Shown: positions 25,506 through 34,946, counted from the stretch's first letter. The stretch is 64,000 bases of DNA from Candidatus Methylacidiphilales bacterium (GCA_030054035.1 JASGCS010000003.1:96292-160291), one strand, 5' to 3'. The notes: a model not told the origin generated them from the letters alone. Numbers and translations: made by a program.

Positions 25506-27776
25506 ATGGAAAATTACCATTCAACATTTAGTGTAAAAAGACTGTGGATCATTTTGGCAGCGAGCGTAACAGTGATGTTTGGGGTGCTGTTATATTATGG
25601 AGGTCAAATATATCAAACAGTCCCACCAATTCCTAAAGAAGTTGTTACTAGTACTAATGAAGTCGTATTTACTGAAGCTGATATTTTAACTGGACAAACG
25701 ATTTGGCAATCAATTGGTGGCATGCACCAAGGTTCAATCTGGGGGCATGGTAGCTATTTAGCGCCAGACTGGAGCGCTGATTGGTTGCATCGTGAAGCAG
25801 TTGAGCTTGATAAATACTACACGCAAGTTGGTGTAGGTGGTGGATCGCTGACTCAAGAACAGCAAGCTGTTATTATCGCTGAAAAGATTAAACAAGAGCT
25901 TAAATTAAATACCTATAATTCTAATACTCAAACTATTACCATCTCTGCCGAAAGAGCAAAGGCGATAGCATTGGTGACTCAACATTACTTAAATTTATTT
26001 CAAGGAATTGGTGAAAGCGCATTGGCGCTTAGAGAACAGTATGCCTTTCCTAAACAAACTGTGCTCTCTGAGGCTGAGTCTAAAAATTTAGCGGCGTTTT
26101 TCTTTTGGACGGCATGGAGTTCTACAACACTTAGACCAGATGATACGGTTAGTTACACTAATAATTTTCCTCATGAGCCTCTGGTTGGGAATACCCCAAG
26201 TGCAAGTGTGTTGATGTGGTCTATTTTTTCTATATTTTTATTGATAGCAGGAATAGGATTTTTGGTTTGGTATTACGCTAAACAATTTGATATGTGGAGA
26301 GGTGATATTGAGCCTGAAGCGGGATTTGCTAAGTCTGATATTATGGAGTCGGTATTATTAACGCCATCAATGCGAGCGACGCTGAAGTACTTTGTGGTGG
26401 TGGCTTTGTTAATGATTGTCCAGGTTATTTTGGGTATCATTACCGCACATTACCAAGTGGAGGGGCATGGATTATATGGCATCCCTTTATCAGATTATTT
26501 GCCGTACTCACTTTCTCGTTCTTGGCATACCCAATTAGCGGTGCTGTGGATTGCTACCGCTTGGCTAGCATCTGGATTATTTTTTGCTCCATTATTGTCA
26601 GGCTATGAGCCAAAGTATCAGGTGCTCGGCGTTAACTTCCTCTTCATCTCTCTTTTGATAATAGTGGTTGGGGCTTTTGCTGGTCAGTGGTTATCGGTTT
26701 TTAGATTGTTAGGTGGAGATTCACAAAAAATATTTTATTTTGGTACTCAGGGTTATGAGTATGTTGATATGGGAAGATTTTGGCAAATCTATTTATTTAT
26801 CGGGTTACTACTCTGGGTATTTTTAGTATTGCGAGCGTTGGCACCTGCGTTAAAACAAAAAGAAAATAACTCATTGCTGATATTAGTTATATTATCAACT
26901 GTCTCAATCGGATTGTTATATGGAGCAGGACTAATGTATAACGAACATACCAATATTGGTATAGTTGAGTACTGGAGATGGTGGGTGGTGCATCTTTGGG
27001 TTGAGGGCGTTTTTGAAGTATTCGCCACTGCAATAGTTGCAGTAGTCTTTGTAAAAATGGGCATCTTGCGCATTAGAGTGGCCACAACTTCTGTAATGAT
27101 TTCTGCAATTATATTCTTAAGTGGAGGAGTGCTAGGCACCTTTCATCATTTATATTGGTCTGGAACTCCTATTTCTGTTTTGGCACTCGGTGCAGTCTTC
27201 TCAGCATTAGAAGTAGTACCACTTACTGTCATGGGGTTTGAAGCATATCAGCATGTCTATATGGAGAAAAAAGTTAGTTGGCATGATAACTACAAATGGC
27301 CGTTTAGATTTTTTGCAGGGGTATTATTTTGGAATATGATTGGCGCTGGTGCATTCGGATTTTTGATAAATCCACCAATTTCGTTGTATTATATGCAGGG
27401 GTTGAACACTACTGCTAACCATGGACATGCCGCTCTATTTGGAGTGTATGGTATGCTAGGTATTGGTCTTATGTTGTTTTGTCTTAGAGGATTAACAGAT
27501 ATTAGTAAGTGGAGTGAAAAATTAATATCTTTTTCATTCTGGAGTTTGCAAATTGGTATGATTCTTATGACTTTTTTCTCCTTGCTACCACAAGGATTCT
27601 ATCAAGCGTATCATAGTTTTCAAAATTCATATTATTATGCTAGGTCTGCTGAGTTTATGCATAATCCAATTATGCAGTTTTTTGTTTGGGCCAGAGTGCC
27701 AGGGGATATTATTTTTGCACTCGGGATAGTGTCGTTAGTAATTTTTGTACTTACATTAATAAAACATAGGAGATAG
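25506..27776 (+). CDS. norB: quinol-dependent nitric oxide reductase (single-subunit qNOR)
   Basis: Reduces two NO to N2O with electrons from quinol. 756 aa, the length of qNOR, in which a NorC-like N-terminal domain is fused to the 12-helix NorB core. The N-terminal periplasmic part has TGQTIWQSIGGMHQGSIWGH. Core ligands are visible: VVHLWVEGVFEVF (His plus the Glu of the FeB site), LGTFHHLYWSG (His-His for FeB) and NHGHAALFGVYGM (haem b/b3 histidines). The Shine-Dalgarno CGGAG is close to the ATG. The stop lies two bases before the nirK ATG, and the junction is inside a 105-base inverted repeat. Confidence 0.95.
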   Translation: MENYHSTFSVKRLWIILAASVTVMFGVLLYYGGQIYQTVPPIPKEVVTSTNEVVFTEADILTGQTIWQSIGGMHQGSIWGHGSYLAPDWSADWLHREAVELDKYYTQVGVGGGSLTQEQQAVIIAEKIKQELKLNTYNSNTQTITISAERAKAIALVTQHYLNLFQGIGESALALREQYAFPKQTVLSEAESKNLAAFFFWTAWSSTTLRPDDTVSYTNNFPHEPLVGNTPSASVLMWSIFSIFLLIAGIGFLVWYYAKQFDMWRGDIEPEAGFAKSDIMESVLLTPSMRATLKYFVVVALLMIVQVILGIITAHYQVEGHGLYGIPLSDYLPYSLSRSWHTQLAVLWIATAWLASGLFFAPLLSGYEPKYQVLGVNFLFISLLIIVVGAFAGQWLSVFRLLGGDSQKIFYFGTQGYEYVDMGRFWQIYLFIGLLLWVFLVLRALAPALKQKENNSLLILVILSTVSIGLLYGAGLMYNEHTNIGIVEYWRWWVVHLWVEGVFEVFATAIVAVVFVKMGILRIRVATTSVMISAIIFLSGGVLGTFHHLYWSGTPISVLALGAVFSALEVVPLTVMGFEAYQHVYMEKKVSWHDNYKWPFRFFAGVLFWNMIGAGAFGFLINPPISLYYMQGLNTTANHGHAALFGVYGMLGIGLMLFCLRGLTDISKWSEKLISFSFWSLQIGMILMTFFSLLPQGFYQAYHSFQNSYYYARSAEFMHNPIMQFFVWARVPGDIIFALGIVSLVIFVLTLIKHRR

Positions 27777-27937
27777 GAATGAATAAAATATTTACTGTAG
27801 TAATAAGCACTGTTATGGTGTTGTTTCAAACAAGTGCTTATTACTACAGTAAATATTTTATTCATTCCTATCTCCTATGTTTTATTAATGTAAGTACAAA
27901 AATTACTAACGACACTATCCCGAGTGCAAAAATAATA
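27707..27937. repeat. perfect 105-base inverted repeat spanning the norB/nirK junction
   Basis: 27707-27811 and 27833-27937 are exact reverse complements around a 21-base loop (27812-27832). The left arm holds the last ~23 norB codons, the nirK Shine-Dalgarno (AGGAGA), the start codon and the first 11 nirK codons. The right arm is its mirror and is read as part of NirK. The insertion is a multiple of three. Confidence 0.97.
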
Positions 27938-29185
27938 GTTAAGTTAGAAGTTAAAGAAATTGAAAAGGAAATTGCTCCAGGGGTTAAGTATACCTTTTGG
28001 ACTTACGGTGATTATGTTCCTGGGAAATTTATTCGTGTAAGAGTAGGAGATGAGGTTGAATTTCATCTTTCTAATCACCCCACGAGTAAGGTACCTCATA
28101 ATATAGATTTACATGCTGTTACAGGTACTGGAGGTGGAGCCGCTTCTTCGTTTACTGCTCCCGGCCACACTTCTGTATTTAATTTTAAAGTCATTAACCC
28201 TGGTTTATATATTTATCATTGTGCAACCGCTCCAGTAGGAATGCATGTTGCAAATGGCATGTATGGATTAATTTATGTAGAAACAGAAGAAGGTCTTCCA
28301 CCAGTAGATAAAGAATTTTATGTAGTGCAGGGTGATTTTTATACCGTGGGTAAAAATGGACAGCAAGGTTACCAACCTTTCAGTATGGAAAAAGCGATAA
28401 ACGAAACTCCAGACTATGTTGTGTTTAACGGATCTACTACTTCATTAGTGGGACCTAATGCGCTCAAAGTCAATGTCGGTGAAACCGTTCGAATCTTTTT
28501 TGGAGTTGGCGGACCAAATTTAACTTCATCGTTCCATCCAATTGGTGAAATATTCGATAAAGTGTACCCAGAGGGAGCGACAAATGTCTTTTATGAAAAT
28601 GTTCAAACTACCAGCGTCCCACCTGGCGGTTCGTCGATTGTTGAGTTTAAATCTGATGTGCCCGGAGTAAGTATTCTCGTAGACCACGCACTTACTAGAG
28701 CGTTTAATAAAGGAGCATTAGGCCAAATTAAATTTGTTGGACCAGAAAATAAAACAATCTATTCTGGCAAAGTTGCTGACGAGGTGTATCTCCCTGAAGG
28801 AATAGATGTTCGGGTACCTGTTGAAGATAAATTTGTTGTTGCCACTGCCCCGAAAACTAAAGCTGATAGAATTGCAAAGGGTAAGCAGCTCTATATAACC
28901 AACTGTGCCGCTTGCCATCAAACCAATGGTGCGGGTATTGAAAATGTATTTCCTCCACTGGCTAAGTCTGATTATCTTAATAAAGATAAAGCCAATGCAA
29001 TCAGAGCCGTGATCAAAGGATTAACTGGTCCTATCGTAGTAAATGGAAAAAAATACAACTCAGCAATGCCAGCATTAAATCTAAACAATGATGAAGTAAG
29101 CAATATCCTCACTTTTGTTTATAACTCTTGGGGCAATTCTAATAAAGAAGTCACTCCAGAAGAGGTTGAAGCACAAAGAAAATAA
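27779..29185 (+). CDS. nirK: copper nitrite reductase with C-terminal cytochrome c
   Basis: Periplasmic reduction of nitrite to NO. Two cupredoxin domains hold the copper ligands: VPHNIDLHAV (type 2/type 1 His plus catalytic Asp), YIYHCATAPVGMHVANGMYG (type 1 Cys, His, Met) and DHALTRAF (type 2 His). A fused class I cytochrome c follows, with CAACH and distal Met in SAMPAL, matching tethered NirK-cytochrome c enzymes. The leader is odd. MNKIFTVVISTVMVLFQ is a good signal-peptide core, but residues about 19-53 (from SAYYYSKYFIHS) are translated from the reverse complement of the norB end. Deleting these 35 codons would restore a normal leader running into VKLEVKEIEKE. A cleavage site could now fall at TSA-Y. 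Confidence 0.92.
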   Translation: MNKIFTVVISTVMVLFQTSAYYYSKYFIHSYLLCFINVSTKITNDTIPSAKIIVKLEVKEIEKEIAPGVKYTFWTYGDYVPGKFIRVRVGDEVEFHLSNHPTSKVPHNIDLHAVTGTGGGAASSFTAPGHTSVFNFKVINPGLYIYHCATAPVGMHVANGMYGLIYVETEEGLPPVDKEFYVVQGDFYTVGKNGQQGYQPFSMEKAINETPDYVVFNGSTTSLVGPNALKVNVGETVRIFFGVGGPNLTSSFHPIGEIFDKVYPEGATNVFYENVQTTSVPPGGSSIVEFKSDVPGVSILVDHALTRAFNKGALGQIKFVGPENKTIYSGKVADEVYLPEGIDVRVPVEDKFVVATAPKTKADRIAKGKQLYITNCAACHQTNGAGIENVFPPLAKSDYLNKDKANAIRAVIKGLTGPIVVNGKKYNSAMPALNLNNDEVSNILTFVYNSWGNSNKEVTPEEVEAQRK

Positions 29186-29189
29186 TGGT

Positions 29190-29990
29190 ATGAAGATTGC
29201 TACCTTTGTCGTGCTAACTATAGTGTCTGCTGGATCTTTTTCCGAAACTATAGATAGCACGACGATGGTGCAAATACCAGAGGGAATGTATAAACCTTTT
29301 TTTAGCTCGCCTCCTGCCTCAGTAAAAAATACCTCAAAGGTTGCGATCAGTCAAAGCACAACTTTTCCAACTACCAGATCTGTTACCATAAAATCGTTTT
29401 GGATGGATAAATATCCTGTGACGAGAAAACAGTTTATGAAGTTTACTGAAACTTCACCTGAATGGAAAAAAGACAAAGTATCTAAATTATTTAGTGACCA
29501 ACAGTATTTATCAACTAATGAAATTGATCAGGCACCTATTACTAATGTTTCGTGGTTTGCCGCACAGTCGTATTGTGAATCAGCGGGTAAAACCTTGCCC
29601 ACCACAGATCAATATGAATATGTTTATACTAATAATAATTTAGATCAAACAAATATTAAAAGCATAGAAATTAATTGGTTGAGCAAGCCTGCAACCAAAG
29701 CATTGCGGAAAGTTGGAGAAGGCAACCCAAATAGTTTTGGTATATTTGATCTTTATGATTTAATCTTTGAATGGACCTATGATTTTAATGCGATTATTGT
29801 CAATGGCGGAGATAGTAGAGATATATCCGATACAGACGGGCAGTTGTTTTGTGGATCAGGCAGTTTAAATTCTTTGGACGCCACGAACTACCCTGCGTTT
29901 TTGAGATTCTCACTCCGATCTAGTTTAGATGCAAAATTTTCCACCAGCCAATTAGGTTTTCGGTGCGTCATTAATCAGAAATCATTATGA
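29190..29990 (+). CDS. nirV: NirV-like formylglycine-generating-enzyme family protein
   Basis: SUMF1/FGE-sulfatase-domain protein, a usual companion of nirK. 266 aa from the ATG at 29190 (MKIATFVVLTIVSAGSFSE, a Sec signal). The longer frame from 29115 only overlaps nirK. Domain signatures: MVQIPEGMYKPFF, FWMDKYPVTRKQFMKF, ITNVSWFAAQSYCESAGKTL, FGIFDLYDLIFEWTYD and the terminal LGFRCV. The role of NirV in nitrite reduction is not settled. Five bases after the nirK stop, with ATGA overlap to the next gene, so part of the norB-nirK operon. Confidence 0.85.
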   Translation: MKIATFVVLTIVSAGSFSETIDSTTMVQIPEGMYKPFFSSPPASVKNTSKVAISQSTTFPTTRSVTIKSFWMDKYPVTRKQFMKFTETSPEWKKDKVSKLFSDQQYLSTNEIDQAPITNVSWFAAQSYCESAGKTLPTTDQYEYVYTNNNLDQTNIKSIEINWLSKPATKALRKVGEGNPNSFGIFDLYDLIFEWTYDFNAIIVNGGDSRDISDTDGQLFCGSGSLNSLDATNYPAFLRFSLRSSLDAKFSTSQLGFRCVINQKSL

Positions 29991-30541
29991 AGAGAGTTAT
30001 TTTCAGCGTATTAATGATATTGTTTGTGTTGCCGGTGCAGGCGCAATCAGAACCAGCTTCGTTATTTAGCTTGCCAGGAACTTGGCAAGATTCATTTAGC
30101 AAGGAATTTACCTATAAAGATTTTGCCAAACATAGAATTTCCATTGTGGCCATGGTATTTACCCATTGCCAAGCTGCTTGTCCGATAATTATATCCCAGC
30201 TTAAAAAATTAGCTAAGGCTTTGCCCGATGACGCAGAGCAGCGTGGTATTGTCTTTAAAATGTTTTCATTTGATTATGAGCGAGATAATCCGACCAGCAA
30301 TTCAGCATACTTGAAAGAGCACAAGCTAAATAGTTCATTGTGGAATATGTATTCTTCGGACGAGGTAACCGTGCGCAAATTAGCTTTAGTGTTGGGTGTT
30401 AAGTACAAGCGAGATGAGTTCGGAGATTTCGAACATTCAAATTTAGTAACTATCATTAATGCAAAAGGTGAAATAATAATCCAATTAAATGCGGTTACTA
30501 TAGATATTCAAAAAGCACTTGCAGCGATCAACCTAAAATAA
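29987..30541 (+). CDS. SCO1/SenC-type copper chaperone
   Basis: 184 aa with a Sec signal (RVIFSVLMILFVLPVQAQS) and thioredoxin-like fold. The copper-binding CxxxC is in THCQAACPIIIS and the third ligand is His in FEHSNLVT. SCO proteins deliver copper to oxidase CuA or, near nirK, probably to the nitrite reductase; the latter is inferred from position. ATGA overlap with nirV. It is the last gene of the norB-nirK-nirV run, followed by an A/T-rich spacer without a hairpin. Confidence 0.87.
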   Translation: MKRVIFSVLMILFVLPVQAQSEPASLFSLPGTWQDSFSKEFTYKDFAKHRISIVAMVFTHCQAACPIIISQLKKLAKALPDDAEQRGIVFKMFSFDYERDNPTSNSAYLKEHKLNSSLWNMYSSDEVTVRKLALVLGVKYKRDEFGDFEHSNLVTIINAKGEIIIQLNAVTIDIQKALAAINLK

Positions 30542-30579
30542 AACAATAAAATAAAACACTAGTGTACAATGTCTACACT

Positions 30580-30930
30580 ATGGAACGCAGTCCATTTGAA
30601 CATTCAGTCTCAGGAATATCTAAACAAGTTGGAAGTTTCTTTCGTAAACATGACGCCTATTTAAATATTGCACTGTTACTTTGTTTTGTGCCAATTCCGT
30701 TAGCGGGTCTACTCGCATTTATCATTGGTGTGGTTGGAGCGCTGTATCAAGCTCAAAATTTGTTCCCGACTAATGAACGACTATACATTTCCGTAATACT
30801 ATTTTTAGCCATTGTCAATACGATATTGTTCACCTATCTCTACTATTCTTATATACTTTCACTGGTAACTTTTTTTAAGTCATTGCTGATGTTCCTAGTA
30901 CCTGACTCTGTGCAAGGAATCTACACATGA
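30580..30930 (+). CDS. small membrane protein, unknown
   Basis: 116 aa from the ATG at 30580 (MERSPFEHS). A GTG at 30562 is possible, but TACAAT at 30565-30570 looks like the -10 of this gene. Two to three hydrophobic segments (LNIALLLCFVPIPLAGLLAF, ISVILFLAIVNTILFTYLYY). No family recognised. It overlaps the TM2 gene by ATGA, so the two membrane proteins are co-translated. Confidence 0.6.
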   Translation: MERSPFEHSVSGISKQVGSFFRKHDAYLNIALLLCFVPIPLAGLLAFIIGVVGALYQAQNLFPTNERLYISVILFLAIVNTILFTYLYYSYILSLVTFFKSLLMFLVPDSVQGIYT

Positions 30931-31349
30931 GTGAACTCGCAATTAAAAAATATTGCACCAATTGTGGTGAATTGATAAGCGCACTAGATAAATTCTGCTC
31001 TCATTGTGGTGTTGCAGTGGTGGGTGGAGGTGGCGAAGGAGGCGGAAATGGAGAGATATCTACTTCTGTAACTTCAGGCGCGCATCAGATTAATGTCCAT
31101 GTCAATGTTAACAGCACTGCAAAAGATGTTGAAGAAGAGGATTTAAAAAGTAAAGTAGTAGCAGGTGTGTTGGCTTTATTTTTAGGTGGATTGGGAATAC
31201 ATAAATTTTATTGTGGAAGAATCGGTACCGGCATCGTTTATTTGATATTTTTCTGGACTTTCATTCCGGCTATTGTGGGATTTATTGAGGGTATAATATA
31301 TCTTGTACAAAGGAACGATAAGATTTTTACTAAAAAATACTGTTATTAA
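30927..31349 (+). CDS. zinc-ribbon plus TM2-domain membrane protein
   Basis: 140 aa. N-terminal zinc ribbon YCTNCGELISALDKFCSHCG (two CxxC pairs), a glycine-rich linker, then a TM2 domain: VVAGVLALFLGGLGIHKFYC and GTGIVYLIFFWTFIPAIVGF. TM2 proteins are small two-helix membrane proteins of unknown function. Translationally coupled to the preceding membrane protein. Confidence 0.85.
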   Translation: MSELAIKKYCTNCGELISALDKFCSHCGVAVVGGGGEGGGNGEISTSVTSGAHQINVHVNVNSTAKDVEEEDLKSKVVAGVLALFLGGLGIHKFYCGRIGTGIVYLIFFWTFIPAIVGFIEGIIYLVQRNDKIFTKKYCY

Positions 31350-31368
31350 TAAATTAAGGAGAATTATT

Positions 31369-32493
31369 ATGCTACAAAATTTACACAAAAGTGGATTATT
31401 GATCGTATGCGTCGTCCTAGCATTGTCACTTACCTCGTGCAAAAATAAAGAAGAATCTACCGCACCAAAATCACTTAATTTTTATAACTGGTCAGAGTAT
31501 ATAGACCCTGCCGTGATTACTGAATTTGAAGCTGAATCAGGAATTAAAGTGCAGTATGACCTATTTGATAGCCAAGAAGTTGTAGAATCAAAAATGCTTG
31601 CTGGTGATAGTGGATATGATCTTGTTGTGATAGGTTCTAATTTTATGGAAAGATTTATCAGCAATAAACTTGCCTATAAGCTTGATAAATCTCTTCTACC
31701 AAACCTTGTGAACGCCGACCCGAACTTCTTAAAAGTATTAGCCTCATTTGATGCTAATAACGAACATGCGATTAATTATCTATGGGGAATGACCGCGATT
31801 TCTTACAACGAGGAGCTCGTGAAGAAAAATTTACCAAATGCAAATTTAAGTTCATGGAGTCTTCTCTTTGACCCAACATCAGCTAAAGCATTATCAAAAT
31901 GTGGTATTGCGATCACTGATAATCCTGCTGAGGTCGTTGCCAACGCACTTATTTATTTGAAAAAAGATCCACTTTCGGGAAGCATTGAAGATCTTGGGGA
32001 GGCTAAAAAACTTCTTCTGGCTATTCGCCCATATGTCAAATACATTGATACGACAAAAGTGATAAATGACTTTGCCAATAAAGAGATTTGTATCGGTATT
32101 ACTTACAATGGCGATGCAAATATTGCACAAACAAGAGCCGATGAAGCAAAACTACCCATCAAGATTAAATTCTTTGTGCCGAAGGAAGGTGCAGTTAGAT
32201 TCTTTGATACCTTGATGATTCCCAGTGACGCTAAAAATATTGCTGAAGCACATACGTTTATTAACTTTATTTTGAAACCTGAAATTATGGCAAAAATTAC
32301 AAATTTCACTCAATATGCTAACAGTAATATTCAATCGTCGCAGTTTGTAGACAAGGCAGTCCTAGAAAACACAAGTATTTACCCTCCCAAGGATTTGGAA
32401 AGCAAACTTATCTCCGTTCGTTCATATTCATTAGAATATGAACGCGCATTAACCGATGTGTGGAATAGTTTTAGAACTGCGCAAGCAAAATAG
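31369..32493 (+). CDS. potD: spermidine/putrescine-binding lipoprotein (PotD paralogue)
   Basis: Periplasmic polyamine-binding protein, 374 aa from the ATG at 31369, with AAGGAGA upstream. A lipobox ends at LALSLTSC. Core motifs: LNFYNWSEYIDPAVITEFE, VQYDLFDSQEVVESKMLAG, GYDLVVIGSNFMERF and NNEHAINYLWGMTAISYN. It is clearly similar to the PotD at 50547-51674 but has no permease genes beside it. It may feed the PotABC at 47-50 kb with a different ligand preference. Followed by a penicillin-acylase gene. Confidence 0.88.
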   Translation: MLQNLHKSGLLIVCVVLALSLTSCKNKEESTAPKSLNFYNWSEYIDPAVITEFEAESGIKVQYDLFDSQEVVESKMLAGDSGYDLVVIGSNFMERFISNKLAYKLDKSLLPNLVNADPNFLKVLASFDANNEHAINYLWGMTAISYNEELVKKNLPNANLSSWSLLFDPTSAKALSKCGIAITDNPAEVVANALIYLKKDPLSGSIEDLGEAKKLLLAIRPYVKYIDTTKVINDFANKEICIGITYNGDANIAQTRADEAKLPIKIKFFVPKEGAVRFFDTLMIPSDAKNIAEAHTFINFILKPEIMAKITNFTQYANSNIQSSQFVDKAVLENTSIYPPKDLESKLISVRSYSLEYERALTDVWNSFRTAQAK

Positions 32494-32531
32494 GGCAATC
32501 AGCTACATGACAATCTCTAAAGGAGATTAAT

Positions 32532-34922
32532 GTGAGATTTAACTATTTAGCATTATTATTTATCTTGCAAATAGGCTGTGTTCCCGCCTTTGCGTTATCG
32601 TTAAAACAAGGCGAAGTCAAAATAATTCGCGATGCCTATGGGGTTCCAGCGATATTTGCTAACTCAGTACGAGAAGTCTATTATGGGTATGGATACGCTG
32701 TAGCTCAAGATAGATTATTTCAAATGGAAATGATCCGAAGAAGCACCCAAGGGCAAGTTGCTGAAGTATTAGGAGTAGAATATCTGGCTTTTGATAAATA
32801 TGCGCGAAACTTATTCTGGAAAAAAAGCATACTAGCTCAAATAGACGCACTCAGTGTTGAGGAAAAAGCCATCCTTGATTCATATGCCGATGGCATGAAT
32901 GCGTATATTGACAGCATCTCTTCAGAGCCACAATTAATTCCCCATGAATTCAAAAAACTTGGCATGGCCTTGACCAAGTGGAATAGGTTTGATGTGGTGA
33001 TGGTTTTTGTTGGAACAATGGCTGGGAGATATTCTGATTTTACCACCGAGCTTGAAAACCTAAAATTACTTGGAAGCTTACGAAAAAAATACGGCGATAA
33101 CACTGCACAAAATATTTTTAACCAACTTAAGTGGATTGTCGATCCACTCGCACCTACTACCATACCTAGACGATACGGTAGTTTTGAAGGAAGAGTAACA
33201 AATAAAGCACTTTTGCCACCTGACCAATCATGGTTAAAAGTAGATCCAGTGGTAAGTGCAAGTGAGGATATGTTGGGAATTATGAAACCTTCACCAGCAT
33301 CAAATATTTGGATACTTGGCAAAAATAAATCAAAAAATGCTGAAGCGATATTAGTGAATGGGCCACAGTTTGGCTTGTTTGACCCTGGCTATGTCTATGC
33401 TGTTTCTTTACATGCCCCAGGTTTTGAAGTTTCCGGTACAACTCCTTTTGCATATCCATGTATTATCTTTGGGCATAACAATGCGATTGGGTGGGGGTCA
33501 ACCGCAGGGTTTGGTGACTTGGTGGATTTATTTGTAGAAAAATTACACGATAAAAATAAAAATGAATATTTGCATCAGGGAGTTTATAAACCCATGGAAG
33601 TTACAAGGGAGACCATATTGGTTAAAAATGCCGACCCAGTAATTTTTACCGTGAGTCGATCTGTGCATGGCAATATCATTGCACTAGGTAGCGAATATGC
33701 GATTAGTAAAGCTCGCTCGTGGGAAGGGACAGAAGTGAAATCTATGTTCGCGTGGCTCTATGTCGCAAAAGCAAAAAATTATCAAGAGTGGTTACAACAA
33801 GCCTCTCAATTTACCCTTTCAATAAACTGGTATTTAATTGGTAGTTCTGGAGTAATTGGTTACAGTCATGTTGGGAGACTCCCATTAAGACACTCACAGC
33901 ATGATTCACGATTTCCTATCCTCGGAACTGGGGAGTATGATTGGAAAGGCTTTTTACCCTTTACAAAAAATCCTAAGTTTTACGATCCATCTGGAAGTTT
34001 TTTAACTAATTGGAATAATAGTCCCATGCATAATTATCCGAACCCAGATATGCTTTGGTGGAATTGGTCAATCGTTGATAGAGTTAATGAGATTAACATT
34101 CGTTTTCCCCGAAGTGGAAGTATGAGCGCTAGTGAGGCTTGGGATATCATTCCTAAGACTAGTGAAGCAGATCTCAATGCTAGATATTTTGTCCCTCTGT
34201 TTCTTGCCGCAATGAAGAAAGCAAAGCTTTCCCTAACGCAACTTGAGTTGCTAGAGCAAATTAAACAATGGAGCAGAAATGAACAAATCTATAAAGATGG
34301 CAAGTACTCGGATTTCCTTAAACTCTGGATTAGCGAAGTTGCACAGCGTACGTTTACCCCAGTGCTTGACAAACCTTACGTAACTTCGTTTCTAGATATT
34401 GGAGATATTGACCATGGCTCCAATAACAATTCTATTAATAATACTGTTGGGGTTAAAGCGTTATACTATGCGTTATTGGGTAAAAACTCTTCAATACCAT
34501 ATATATTTGATTGGTACACAGGTACCAGTAGCGTGCAAGTTATTCAGGATTCTTTTTTTGCCTTATTTACCCCTGAAGATAAAAGTAAAGTCGTCGGTGG
34601 GAATACTACTAAAATGTTCTCGTATTCTCATAAAAACTTTTTAGATATCCCTCAGTCATTATCTAACCTTACCCATTTCACTACATCACAGATGAACCGC
34701 GGCACGCAAAACAACATGATTGTTTTTGCTAAAAAAAAGGTAAGTCAGTGTAATGTGACGCCACCAGGTCAAAATGGTACTATGTTACAAGAAGGTCAAT
34801 ATCAAAAGCATGGTGTAGATCAGTTGACCCTGTACAATACCTATCAATGCAAGCAACAATATTTCTATGAGTCGGATATCGTATCTCATAGCAGCTCTCA
34901 GTTAAGCATAATCGTTAAATAA
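32532..34922 (+). CDS. penicillin-acylase family amidohydrolase (peptidase S45)
   Basis: Ntn-hydrolase precursor of 796 aa with a signal peptide (LALLFILQIGCVPAFA). N-terminal block VKIIRDAYGVPAIFANSVRE and GYAVAQDRLFQMEMIRRSTQ. The predicted self-cleavage point is before Ser in PASNIWILGKNKS (near residue 257), which would give alpha and beta chains. Later blocks GHNNAIGWGSTAGFGD and LTNWNNSPM fit the family. The start is GTG 32532 with AGGAG upstream; the ATG two bases earlier is followed directly by TGA. Substrates of relatives range from beta-lactams to acyl-homoserine lactones; this one is unknown. Confidence 0.88.
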   Translation: MRFNYLALLFILQIGCVPAFALSLKQGEVKIIRDAYGVPAIFANSVREVYYGYGYAVAQDRLFQMEMIRRSTQGQVAEVLGVEYLAFDKYARNLFWKKSILAQIDALSVEEKAILDSYADGMNAYIDSISSEPQLIPHEFKKLGMALTKWNRFDVVMVFVGTMAGRYSDFTTELENLKLLGSLRKKYGDNTAQNIFNQLKWIVDPLAPTTIPRRYGSFEGRVTNKALLPPDQSWLKVDPVVSASEDMLGIMKPSPASNIWILGKNKSKNAEAILVNGPQFGLFDPGYVYAVSLHAPGFEVSGTTPFAYPCIIFGHNNAIGWGSTAGFGDLVDLFVEKLHDKNKNEYLHQGVYKPMEVTRETILVKNADPVIFTVSRSVHGNIIALGSEYAISKARSWEGTEVKSMFAWLYVAKAKNYQEWLQQASQFTLSINWYLIGSSGVIGYSHVGRLPLRHSQHDSRFPILGTGEYDWKGFLPFTKNPKFYDPSGSFLTNWNNSPMHNYPNPDMLWWNWSIVDRVNEINIRFPRSGSMSASEAWDIIPKTSEADLNARYFVPLFLAAMKKAKLSLTQLELLEQIKQWSRNEQIYKDGKYSDFLKLWISEVAQRTFTPVLDKPYVTSFLDIGDIDHGSNNNSINNTVGVKALYYALLGKNSSIPYIFDWYTGTSSVQVIQDSFFALFTPEDKSKVVGGNTTKMFSYSHKNFLDIPQSLSNLTHFTTSQMNRGTQNNMIVFAKKKVSQCNVTPPGQNGTMLQEGQYQKHGVDQLTLYNTYQCKQQYFYESDIVSHSSSQLSIIVK

Positions 34923-34946
34923 TTTTATTTTTGCTATACAAGCAGT

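Noticed and set aside
27635..27865. Minus-strand frame with a NirK-like start (MNKIFTVV...)
   Set aside because: It is the mirror image of the nirK start generated by the 105-base inverted repeat, not a separate gene.
32837..33322. 161-codon minus-strand frame inside the penicillin acylase gene
   Set aside because: Antisense to conserved acylase codons, no recognisable motif.
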